In this document: piece by piece, positions 8,235 to 14,351 of the stretch
Layout: each line of letters starts with the position of its first letter
How positions within the stretch are numbered: the stretch's first letter is position 1
Position numbers and translations under genes: made by a program
Origin: Selenomonadaceae bacterium
Lineage (GTDB): Bacteria; Bacillota; Negativicutes; Selenomonadales; Selenomonadaceae
Length of the DNA: 40,097 nt
Direction of reading: 5' to 3'
NCBI GenBank assembly: GCA_017390245.1
Contig: JAFPCE010000099.1
Coordinates: 1 to 40,097, forward strand
Notes under the pieces: generated by a model
What the model saw: only the letters and a program-made list of their open reading frames with translations
The model's database searches: none
What the model was told of the DNA's origin: nothing

Positions 8235-8897
8235 TTATGCCTGGAAAAATTCTTCTTCCACAGCCATACACAGCATGTGATAAATAGGTAAATGCAGCTC
8301 CTGAATCTTGTAGGTTTCCTGCTCTGGAGCAGCAATGACAATATCGCAGATATCCTGCATTTTGCACTGGCGGCCACCGATTAAGCCGATGGTCTTAATT
8401 CCAAGGGTTCTGGCCATCTGTAAAGCATAGATAACATTGCTGGAATTGCCAGAGGTGCTGATACCTATGAGAATATCTGCTGGCTGGCCTAAGCCCAGAA
8501 GCTGCTGGGCCATAGCTAAATCTGGTGCCTGGTCGTTAGCAAAAGCACTGTTTAGCGCTACTGCATTCATCAGGGAAATAGCTGGTAATGGGCTCTGGAG
8601 ATTTTTGTATAAATAATCTGCTTCCTCTGGGCAGACTGTCTGCATTTTTTTATAGAGCTCCTCATTTAAAGGACGTTTTTTGATAAAGCCCTTCATCAGC
8701 TCGCCCACAATATGCTCAGCATCTGAGGCGCTGCCACCATTGCCGCAGACTATGACCTTGCCACCAACTTTGTAGCATTGGCACATGGCCTTTATTGCCT
8801 GTAGCAGGGAGTCACGGCATATATGGAGCTGAGGGTAACGTGCTATAAGCTCATCAGCCTTTTGCAGTGTTAATTCCTTGCACAAATTAACCCACAT
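8235..8897 (-). CDS. SIS-domain phosphosugar isomerase, GmhA-like
   Basis: A 220-residue SIS-fold protein closest to phosphoheptose isomerase, which converts sedoheptulose 7-phosphate to D-glycero-D-manno-heptose 7-phosphate for LPS core or S-layer heptose. Motifs: VCGNGGSASDAEH (about residues 51-63), ISTSGNSSNV (about 146-155) and LPIYHMLC near the end. Compared with classical GmhA (about 190 residues) there is an insertion of some 30 residues after GFIKKRPL (about 71-105), rich in charged residues. No other heptose gene is nearby, so the true substrate is uncertain. The ATG has its purine tract almost touching it, so the start is only probable. Confidence 0.78.
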   Translation of the reverse strand: MWVNLCKELTLQKADELIARYPQLHICRDSLLQAIKAMCQCYKVGGKVIVCGNGGSASDAEHIVGELMKGFIKKRPLNEELYKKMQTVCPEEADYLYKNLQSPLPAISLMNAVALNSAFANDQAPDLAMAQQLLGLGQPADILIGISTSGNSSNVIYALQMARTLGIKTIGLIGGRQCKMQDICDIVIAAPEQETYKIQELHLPIYHMLCMAVEEEFFQA

Positions 8898-8919
8898 CCT
8901 TTCTGAATATATTTATTGA

Positions 8920-9585
8920 TTACATATTGCGATAGCGGTTAGCAGTGGTTCTGGCATCGTAATCCCTGCCTGTATGTGGCTGGGATGGATTTACGTTAAT
9001 CATGCCCTGGCCATCACGGCGGATATCTCTTACAGGGCTGGAGCGATAGGCAGTTTGCTGGCTGTTAGCATCGTTTTCTGCCTGCTGGCTGCGTCTGGCT
9101 AAGAACATGCCAATGATGCCTAAAATAATTTTTACCACCAGGAAGAAAAGCAGTACATTGATAACCAGTCCTAAAATATCACCAATCACGCCACCGCCAA
9201 AGCCAAACATGCTGCCTAGCATAGAGCCAAGCATCATACCGCCAGCCAGGAGGCCCATGTTACGCAGGGTATTGCCCCAGCCAGTATGGTGCATAGCTGG
9301 ATTGTTCATGGCATTGGCAGCTGTATTAGCCTTAGCTGCAGGAGCGTTATTTGGCAGGTCCTTAGCGGCTTTAGATGGAGCGTATTCCTGATTATTGGGA
9401 CCACTGGCCTTTGGGGCAGTGGTATTAGCCTTAGGAGCAGGTGCAGGGGTGTTTACCTTCGGGGTAGAAATTTTCGGCCCGCTAAACATTTTAGCACCGC
9501 CCTTAGCTGCATCAGCAGTACCGGCAGCAGAGGCAAAAACAAAGGCCAGTGCCACCAGGCATGCGGCAATTTTCTTAAATTTCAT
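8920..9585 (-). CDS. Secreted-then-anchored glycine-zipper membrane protein, function unknown
   Basis: A 221-residue protein with a clear signal peptide (MKFKKIAACLVALAFVFASAAG, split by an AxA-type site near residue 27). A low-complexity Pro/Ala/Lys/Asn linker runs from about 30 to 100. A glycine-zipper stretch (LLAGGMMLGSMLGSMFGFGGG, about 112-132, listed here only as a position) leads into a strongly hydrophobic helix (about 135-165). A polar, Arg-rich tail follows. Such GxxxG stretches pack helices or form oligomers; Tim44-like membrane proteins have a similar look, but I do not see that domain with confidence. It starts three bases after the 92-residue gene upstream and is presumably cotranscribed. 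Confidence 0.75.
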   Translation of the reverse strand: MKFKKIAACLVALAFVFASAAGTADAAKGGAKMFSGPKISTPKVNTPAPAPKANTTAPKASGPNNQEYAPSKAAKDLPNNAPAAKANTAANAMNNPAMHHTGWGNTLRNMGLLAGGMMLGSMLGSMFGFGGGVIGDILGLVINVLLFFLVVKIILGIIGMFLARRSQQAENDANSQQTAYRSSPVRDIRRDGQGMINVNPSQPHTGRDYDARTTANRYRNM

Positions 9586-9588
9586 AAG

Positions 9589-9867
9589 TTAGTCCTCCTT
9601 GAAAGACTTAATATCATCAGGGAAAGCATATATTTCTCCAATGGTGTCCAGCTCTCCAGAAAGATAGCGGTCAATATCATCCACATCAATGTAGAGCTTG
9701 CAGTCAATATCCAGATATCCCTGTTCCTTGCCCTGGCTCAGCTTCACAATATCCATCAGCTTTTCCCGCAGGTTCAGGCACTCGCTGGCTTTAGCATGGA
9801 TGTCCAGCTTAATCTGTGGTACACCATATTCACTTATAACTTCAGTTAATGTCATGCGCTGTGACAT
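9589..9867 (-). CDS. Small hypothetical protein (92 aa)
   Basis: I do not recognise this protein. It is acidic and soluble, with no signal or membrane segment. It contains a cluster LDIDCKLYIDVDDIDRYLSG (about residues 52-71) rich in Asp and Ile, and charged helices before it. Its stop lies three bases before the start of the glycine-zipper membrane protein, so the two are likely one operon and perhaps one function. GAGG lies upstream of the ATG at a workable distance. Confidence 0.7.
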   Translation of the reverse strand: MSQRMTLTEVISEYGVPQIKLDIHAKASECLNLREKLMDIVKLSQGKEQGYLDIDCKLYIDVDDIDRYLSGELDTIGEIYAFPDDIKSFKED

Positions 9868-9930
9868 AATAAAACCTCATTTCTTTGCGATTAATATACT
9901 ATTATGGATAAATTGTAGCATAGTAGTATG

Positions 9931-9956
9931 AAAAATAGTAGGAAAATATCCTCCTA
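9931..9956 (-). terminator. Intrinsic terminator after the 50-residue gene
   Basis: On the minus strand TAG-G-AGGA pairs with TCCT-A-CTA (one mismatch, loop TATTT) and is followed by five T residues. It lies 15 bases past the stop of the small gene, supporting that gene as a separate transcript. Confidence 0.7.
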
Positions 9957-9970
9957 GAGTGGCTATATGT

Positions 9971-10123
9971 TTATTTGCCAGCAGCAGAAATAATTTTCTG
10001 CAATTCCCGTACCTGGTTTAAATGTGTTTCATAATCCAGATCATTGGCATCGTACAGCATGCGCTTTTTTAATTCATCAATGCGGCGCTGCAGTTTTTCT
10101 TTTGTTTCAGGACTTAAGGCCAT
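9971..10123 (-). CDS. Very small helical protein (50 aa), function unknown
   Basis: Reading the minus strand gives an uninterrupted 50-codon frame starting MALSPETKEKLQRRIDELKK and ending with IISAAGK. AAAGGA lies about eight bases before the ATG, and an intrinsic terminator follows the stop. The peptide is highly charged and predicted to be two helices, with a long heptad-like first helix (residues 5-22) and a second with NQVRELQKII (about 36-45). The size and two-helix layout recall Spo0E-like or other small regulatory hairpins, but the Spo0E SQELD signature is absent. It could also be a small partner-binding protein. Confidence 0.62.
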   Translation of the reverse strand: MALSPETKEKLQRRIDELKKRMLYDANDLDYETHLNQVRELQKIISAAGK

Positions 10124-10202
10124 AATATTTCCTTTCCGTATTTCTACACCTTATCGTTATTTCTAGAATATAATATCATATATGATGGGAATGCAAAAAT
10201 AA

Positions 10203-10514
10203 TTTATCCTGTCTATTTTAAACCACTATCCTCTGGCAGATCATCTGCTGGCTGCCGGGGCAGGCCTGCTGGGGTTTCTGCTTTTATCTGTGGTGACCAG
10301 AGGCAGTATTGGTGGTGGTGATATTAAGCTTATGGGAGCGCTGGGACTGTGGCTGGGGCTTAAAGCTATCTGGCAGGTGGCTGTTGGCGGCATTCTGCTG
10401 GGGGGAATCTGGGCGCTGCTGCTGATTTTATGTAAAAAGAAGGGCCGTAAGGATTTTGTTCCTTACAGCCCTGGGTTTATACTGTGCGGTATTATTGTGT
10501 ATTTATTAAAATGA
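10203..10514 (+). pseudogene. Remnant of an A24 prepilin peptidase (C-terminal half only)
   Basis: The frame reads from just after a stop at 10200 to a stop at 10514 and gives about 100 hydrophobic residues. SIGGGDIKLMGALGLWLG (about residues 30-47) carries the second catalytic Asp of type IV prepilin peptidases. The N-terminal methylase part and the first catalytic Asp region are missing, and no remnant of them is visible upstream. No good start with a ribosome site exists: GTG 10284/10287 and ATG 10332 are inside the domain. It looks like a 5'-deleted, non-functional gene, though a short expressed peptide cannot be excluded. Confidence 0.72.
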
Positions 10515-10528
10515 GAGAGTGTGTTAGC

Positions 10529-11461
10529 TTATTCGGAGAATAATGGAGTGGAGAGATAGCGGTCACCGTTATCAGGCAGGAGAACTACAATGGTTTTGCC
10601 TTTGTTTTCTGGGCGGCGGGCCAGCTCAATAGCAGCTGTTAAGGCAGCGCCAGAGGAAATACCGATTAGAAGGCCTTCTGCATGGGAGAACTGGCGGCCA
10701 TATTTAAAGGCATCTTCATTGGCTATAGGCAGGATTTCGTCCAGAAGCTTAGTGTCTAAGGTGTCCGGTACGAAGCCAGCACCAATGCCCTGAATCTTGT
10801 GAGGACCAGCTACGCCTTTGCTCAGTACAGGAGAGGTGGCAGGCTCCACAGCTACAATCTTAATATCAGGATTCTGTTCCTTGAGGTAGCTGCCTACACC
10901 AGTAATAGTGCCGCCAGTGCCTACACCTGCTACGAAGAAATCAAGCTTGCCCTCAGTGTCCCTCCAGATTTCAGGACCGGTGGTGGATTTATGGGTAGCT
11001 GGATTGGCAGGATTAGTGAACTGGGATGGGATAAAAGCATGAGGAATGGTCTTAGACAGCTCTTCCGCCTTTTCAATAGCACCCTTCATGCCCTTGCTGC
11101 CATCGGTGAGGACAATTTCTGCACCATAGGCCTTCAGCATGTTGCGGCGCTCTACAGACATGGTTTCTGGCATGGTGAGGATAGCACGGTAGCCCTTGGC
11201 TGCTGCTACGCTTGCCAGGCCGATGCCGGTGTTGCCACTGGTAGGCTCAATGATGACGGAATCAGGAGCCAGCAATCCTTTGGCCTCAGCATCTTCAATC
11301 ATTGCCTGGGCAATACGGTCCTTGACGCTGCCAGCTGGATTTAAATACTCCAGCTTAACCAGAATATTTGCTTCAAGATTATTGGCCTTAATGAAATTAT
11401 TTGCACGGAGTAAAGGGGTATTACCAATTAATTCAGTTACGCTATTGTAAATTTTAGCCAT
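10529..11461 (-). CDS. cysK: Cysteine synthase A (O-acetylserine sulfhydrylase)
   Basis: A 310-residue PLP enzyme that makes cysteine from O-acetylserine and sulfide. NPAGSVKDR holds the PLP lysine (Lys47), PTSGNTG (about 72-78) binds the substrate carboxylate, GVGTGGTITG (about 179-188) binds the PLP phosphate, and ISSGAA and LLPDNGDRYLST close the protein. ATG 11461 follows AAGGAGATG, so the longer frame beginning at 11488 is not used. It faces an Rrf2-type regulator across a 208-base gap holding its promoter and two operator-like dyads. It is alone here: no cysE is adjacent. Confidence 0.95.
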   Translation of the reverse strand: MAKIYNSVTELIGNTPLLRANNFIKANNLEANILVKLEYLNPAGSVKDRIAQAMIEDAEAKGLLAPDSVIIEPTSGNTGIGLASVAAAKGYRAILTMPETMSVERRNMLKAYGAEIVLTDGSKGMKGAIEKAEELSKTIPHAFIPSQFTNPANPATHKSTTGPEIWRDTEGKLDFFVAGVGTGGTITGVGSYLKEQNPDIKIVAVEPATSPVLSKGVAGPHKIQGIGAGFVPDTLDTKLLDEILPIANEDAFKYGRQFSHAEGLLIGISSGAALTAAIELARRPENKGKTIVVLLPDNGDRYLSTPLFSE

Positions 11462-11489
11462 ATTGAACATCTCCTTCTTGTACCTCACT

Positions 11490-11512
11490 AAACATATATG
11501 ATTGCTATGTTT
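11490..11512. promoter_or_regulatory. Operator-like dyad 1 (cysK side)
   Basis: AAACATA, nine bases, then TATGTTT: a perfect 7-base inverted repeat. It lies immediately downstream of the cysK -10 element, over the expected transcription start. A second copy of the same layout is 77 bases away. Confidence 0.68.
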
Positions 11513-11514
11513 AT

Positions 11515-11543
11515 ATAATAATCATTTGGAGAAGCTTTGTCAA
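11515..11543 (-). promoter_or_regulatory. cysK promoter
   Basis: On the minus strand TTGACA (11543-11538), 17 bases, then TATTAT (11520-11515). This is one of the best sigma-70-type promoters in the window; dyad 1 starts three bases downstream of the -10. Confidence 0.85.
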
Positions 11544-11566
11544 TAGTATAAATAAAATTTTTTTCT

Positions 11567-11589
11567 AAACATATAAATTAACTATGCTA
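11567..11589. promoter_or_regulatory. Operator-like dyad 2 (regulator side)
   Basis: AAACATA, nine bases, then TATGCTA. It has the same left arm and the same spacing as dyad 1, with two changes in the right arm. It abuts the -35 of the regulator promoter. Confidence 0.62.
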
Positions 11590-11618
11590 TTGATTTTTGC
11601 ATGGGTATATTTTATCAT
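11590..11618 (+). promoter_or_regulatory. Promoter of the Rrf2-family gene
   Basis: TTGATT (11590-11595), 17 bases, TATCAT (11613-11618). It points toward the regulator gene 52 bases away. Confidence 0.72.
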
Positions 11619-11669
11619 TATATACAGAAGAAATGATTAGGGATAATTATAAGGAAACGAGGCGATACT

Positions 11670-12116
11670 ATGCGTATTTCAGCCAAGGGCCGCTATGGAC
11701 TGGCTGCTATGACACATCTGGCACAGTGTTATCAGGCAGATATGCCGATTACCATCATCAGCATTGCGGAGAAGATGGGGATTTCTAAAATTTATCTGGA
11801 GCAGGTTTTTTCATTGTTAAAGAGGGCCGGTCTGGTAAATTCCATTAAAGGAGCTCAGGGGGGCTATCAGCTGGCCAGCCAGCCACAGGATATCAGCGCC
11901 TATGATGTGCTGGCGGCTATAGAAACTTCTTTGACAGAGGAGACTGCTGCCACTGTGGCAGAAACCAGCAGCCTGCTGGAGGAAGCTATGCAGAAGCAGG
12001 TTTTTGCCAAGCTGGATGAGGCGGTAAAGGCAGCTTTAGCAGATGTGTCTTTAGCAGATTTAAACCAGTATATAGAAAGCAAATCTGCTTCTGATGAATT
12101 GATGTATTTTATTTAA
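11670..12116 (+). CDS. Rrf2-family transcriptional regulator, CymR-like
   Basis: A 148-residue winged-helix regulator. The N-terminus MRISAKGRYGLAAM is the Rrf2 signature. A helix-turn-helix follows with ISIAEKMGISKIYLEQVFSLLKRAGLV (given as residues 30-56) and the wing GAQGGYQLA (about 61-69). The cysteine cluster that binds an Fe-S cluster in IscR or NsrR is absent; the only cysteine is in helix 1. That resembles CymR, the cysteine-metabolism repressor. It is divergent from cysK with paired dyads between them, which supports control of cysK and of itself. Whether CysK acts as a co-regulator, as for Bacillus CymR, cannot be seen. Confidence 0.87.
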   Translation: MRISAKGRYGLAAMTHLAQCYQADMPITIISIAEKMGISKIYLEQVFSLLKRAGLVNSIKGAQGGYQLASQPQDISAYDVLAAIETSLTEETAATVAETSSLLEEAMQKQVFAKLDEAVKAALADVSLADLNQYIESKSASDELMYFI

Positions 12117-12144
12117 AAAATAATTTTTCTGTTTTTTCTAGTAC

Positions 12145-12163
12145 AAAAGTATGATATACTTTT
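12145..12163. promoter_or_regulatory. Perfect palindrome upstream of the hemerythrin gene
   Basis: AAAAGTAT, GAT, ATACTTTT: two perfect 8-base arms with a 3-base centre. It contains -10-like sequence (TATGAT or TATACT) about 50 bases before the gene, so a bound protein would block transcription. It does not match the Fur, Rex or Fnr consensus as I know them. The regulator is unknown. Confidence 0.5.
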
Positions 12164-12212
12164 AGCAAATATAGTTTTTTATTGATTTTCTAGAGAGAAT
12201 GGAGGCTTGTAT

Positions 12213-12638
12213 ATGAAATATGAGTTTACAGATGAATATCTGACTGGCATAGAGTTAATTGATACTGAACATGCCCACCTTTTTGAATTAGCTAATAAGG
12301 CTTATGATTTGCTGACAGATCAGTTTGCCTTAGATAAATATGATCGTATTGCTGCTCTTTTGGAGGAGCTGCGTGAATATACTAAAACCCATTTTGCCCA
12401 TGAAGAGGAATTTATGGAAAGCATTAATTTCCGCCATATCTGGAGCGAAAAGCATCAGCATATTACTTTTGTTAATAGGCTGGAGTCCATTGACTTAAAG
12501 GCTATGGATGAAAACCAGCAGGAGCATCTCATGGAAATTATTGAGTTCCTGGCCCTGTGGCTCCAGGGGCATATTAAGGGTGCTGATAAGCGCATTGGTA
12601 CATATTATGATTCTCTGCCAGATGAAGCAAAAGCATAA
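12213..12638 (+). CDS. Bacteriohemerythrin
   Basis: A 141-residue four-helix-bundle diiron protein that binds oxygen. By comparison with known bacteriohemerythrins the ligands are His20 (IDTEHAHLF), His60 and Glu64 (THFAHEEEFM), His83 (HQHITF), His120 and Asp125 (LQGHIKGAD). The position equivalent to the remaining His ligand, four residues before His83, is Glu79; His81 is nearby. ATG 12213 follows GGAGG with seven bases between. It is monocistronic, with a palindrome in its promoter region and a strong terminator. In an anaerobe it may scavenge or sense oxygen, or store iron; the exact role is not shown. Confidence 0.9.
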   Translation: MKYEFTDEYLTGIELIDTEHAHLFELANKAYDLLTDQFALDKYDRIAALLEELREYTKTHFAHEEEFMESINFRHIWSEKHQHITFVNRLESIDLKAMDENQQEHLMEIIEFLALWLQGHIKGADKRIGTYYDSLPDEAKA

Positions 12639-12648
12639 GTGATAATGG

Positions 12649-12680
12649 AAGAACCTGCCTGAGGCAGGTTCTTTTTTCTC
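12649..12680 (+). terminator. Intrinsic terminator after the hemerythrin gene
   Basis: AAGAACCTGCC (12649-12659) pairs perfectly with GGCAGGTTCTT (12663-12673) and a T-run follows. Confidence 0.92.
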
Positions 12681-12725
12681 TGCAGAATTTTTGGCATCCA
12701 GGTTTTTATAAATAGAAATAGCATA

Positions 12726-12770
12726 ACTATAAAGACCCAGCATGTGAGCAGCATGCTGGGCCTTTATAGT
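12726..12770. repeat. Long near-perfect inverted repeat in the hemerythrin-dnaB gap
   Basis: Two 19-base arms (ACTATAAAG-A-CCCAGCATG and its complement, one mismatch) flank a 7-base loop. Unlike the terminators here it lacks an adjacent T-run on either strand. A tandem GTGTATTAT follows at 12771-12788. The 354-base gap 12639-12992 contains only this, the hemerythrin terminator and the dnaB terminator; I see no gene in it. Confidence 0.65.
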
Positions 12771-12916
12771 GTGTATTATGTGTATTATATTTAGGAGAGT
12801 CCTTCTTTGAAGGTCTGGATATAATATAGCATATATGAGAATAATTATCAATAGCAAAAAGAAAATTTTTCAAAAAATTTTTGCCAGGCTGGAAGTATTG
12901 ATACAGATAGCTTTTA

Positions 12917-12946
12917 TAAAAAAATAGCCAGATATAATCTGGCTAT
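12917..12946 (-). terminator. Intrinsic terminator after dnaB
   Basis: On the minus strand ATAGCCAGA and TCTGGCTAT pair perfectly around a 5-base loop and are followed by a T-run of seven or more. It ends the yybS-to-dnaB operon. Confidence 0.88.
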
Positions 12947-12992
12947 GAGAATAAACGTAATGATTTTTTCTTGATTTACAGCAGGTTTCTCT

Positions 12993-14348
12993 TTACTGCC
13001 GTGGCGTAAAGTTGTTGAAGCGGGTAAATTCCTTCTGGAAGTATAGCTTCACTGTGTCTACAGGACCATTACGATGCTTGGCAATAATAACCTCCGTAAT
13101 ATTTTTTTCTGCTGTTTCCGGGTCGTAGTAATCTTCACGGTACAGGAACATAACGATATCAGCATCCTGCTCCAGAGAACCAGATTCACGCAGGTCACTG
13201 AGCATTGGACGCTTAATCTGGCGTGATTCAACACTGCGGCTCAGCTGGGAAAGGGCAATAACTGGCACGTTAAGCTCACGGGCCAGACCCTTCAGGGAAC
13301 GGGAAATTTCAGCAATCTCTGCCTGGCGGTTATCAGCATTTTTCTTGCTGCCAGAGCCCTGCATCAGCTGCAAATAGTCAATGATAATCAAATCCAGACC
13401 GTGCTGGGCTTTAAGGCGTCTGGCCTTGGAGCGCAGCTCGTTTACCTGGATGTTCGTGGTGTCATCTATGTAGATTGGGGCTTGGGAAATCATGCCTCCG
13501 GCTGTCAGGAGACGGTTCCATTCTTCATCGCCAATATCGCCAATACGGAGCTTCTGGGAATCAATACCGCCTTCAGAACAGAGCATACGCTGAACCAGCT
13601 GGCTCTTTGACATTTCCAGGGAGAAGAAAGCCACAGATTTTTTGGCCTTTAAGGCTACATTAGCGGCAATGTTCAGAGTAAAGGCAGTTTTACCCATACT
13701 TGGGCGGGCTGCAACTAAAATTAAGTCTGATGGCTGCAGGCCAGAGGTCAGTTTATCCAAATCGGAAAAGGATGTTGGAATACCGGTAATCTGTCCCTTG
13801 TTGCCATAGAGAAAATCAATTTTGGATACAGTAGTGAGTATAACCTCAGAAATGGGAGTGAAATCACCAGAGCTGTGCTGGGATGAAGCACCGAGAATGG
13901 CTTTTTCGGCCTTATCCATGATGACAGGTACTTCCTCTGCACCTTCAAAGGCCATAGCAGAAATATCGTTAGCTGCATTAATCAGGGCGCGGAGCTCTGA
14001 TTTTTCCCGGACGATGTTGGCATAATAGGTTGCATTGGCTGCAGATGGCACAGTATTTGGCAGGCTGCCAATAAAACCTGCACCGCCTACACGTTCCAGC
14101 ATGTTATCCTTATTAAGCTGGTCAGTCAGGGTTACCATGTCTACAGCAATGTTATTGTTAGCCATATTGATAATGGTATCGTAGATAATGCGGTGGGCAT
14201 CACGATAGAAATCGTTGCCGCCAATGAGCTCCGATACCTCAGAAATAGCTTCCTTCCGCAGCATCATGGCACCTAAAACGGACTTTTCAGCCTCTATGTT
14301 ATTAGGTGGCACAGCCTTGGCAGGGTTAGTAGTATCGTTATTGGGCAT
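12993..14348 (-). CDS. dnaB: Replicative DNA helicase
   Basis: A 451-residue hexameric helicase that unwinds DNA ahead of the fork and recruits primase. The N-terminal domain starts PPNNIEAEKSVLGAM (about residues 15-29). The RecA-like domain has Walker A ARPSMGKTAF (about 214-223), Walker B LIIIDYLQLM and the C-terminal segment AKHRNGPVDTVKLYF. Length and motifs are normal, with no intein. The gene starts three bases after lonC, so it is translationally linked to it. The rplI...dnaB neighbourhood is conserved in Firmicutes. Confidence 0.97.
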   Translation of the reverse strand: MPNNDTTNPAKAVPPNNIEAEKSVLGAMMLRKEAISEVSELIGGNDFYRDAHRIIYDTIINMANNNIAVDMVTLTDQLNKDNMLERVGGAGFIGSLPNTVPSAANATYYANIVREKSELRALINAANDISAMAFEGAEEVPVIMDKAEKAILGASSQHSSGDFTPISEVILTTVSKIDFLYGNKGQITGIPTSFSDLDKLTSGLQPSDLILVAARPSMGKTAFTLNIAANVALKAKKSVAFFSLEMSKSQLVQRMLCSEGGIDSQKLRIGDIGDEEWNRLLTAGGMISQAPIYIDDTTNIQVNELRSKARRLKAQHGLDLIIIDYLQLMQGSGSKKNADNRQAEIAEISRSLKGLARELNVPVIALSQLSRSVESRQIKRPMLSDLRESGSLEQDADIVMFLYREDYYDPETAEKNITEVIIAKHRNGPVDTVKLYFQKEFTRFNNFTPRQ

Positions 14349-14351
14349 AGC

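Noticed and set aside
9931..10123. Assignment of the 50-residue protein as Spo0E
   Set aside because: Size and helices agree, but the SQELD-type signature is missing, so the name is not used.
11597..11788. 63-codon plus-strand frame across the Rrf2 promoter and gene start
   Set aside because: It begins within the promoter -35/-10 spacer, has no ribosome site and overlaps the well-supported regulator gene in another frame.
12145..12163. Fur, PerR or Rex box
   Set aside because: The palindrome AAAAGTAT-GAT-ATACTTTT does not fit these consensus sequences as I know them, so it is listed only as an unassigned site.
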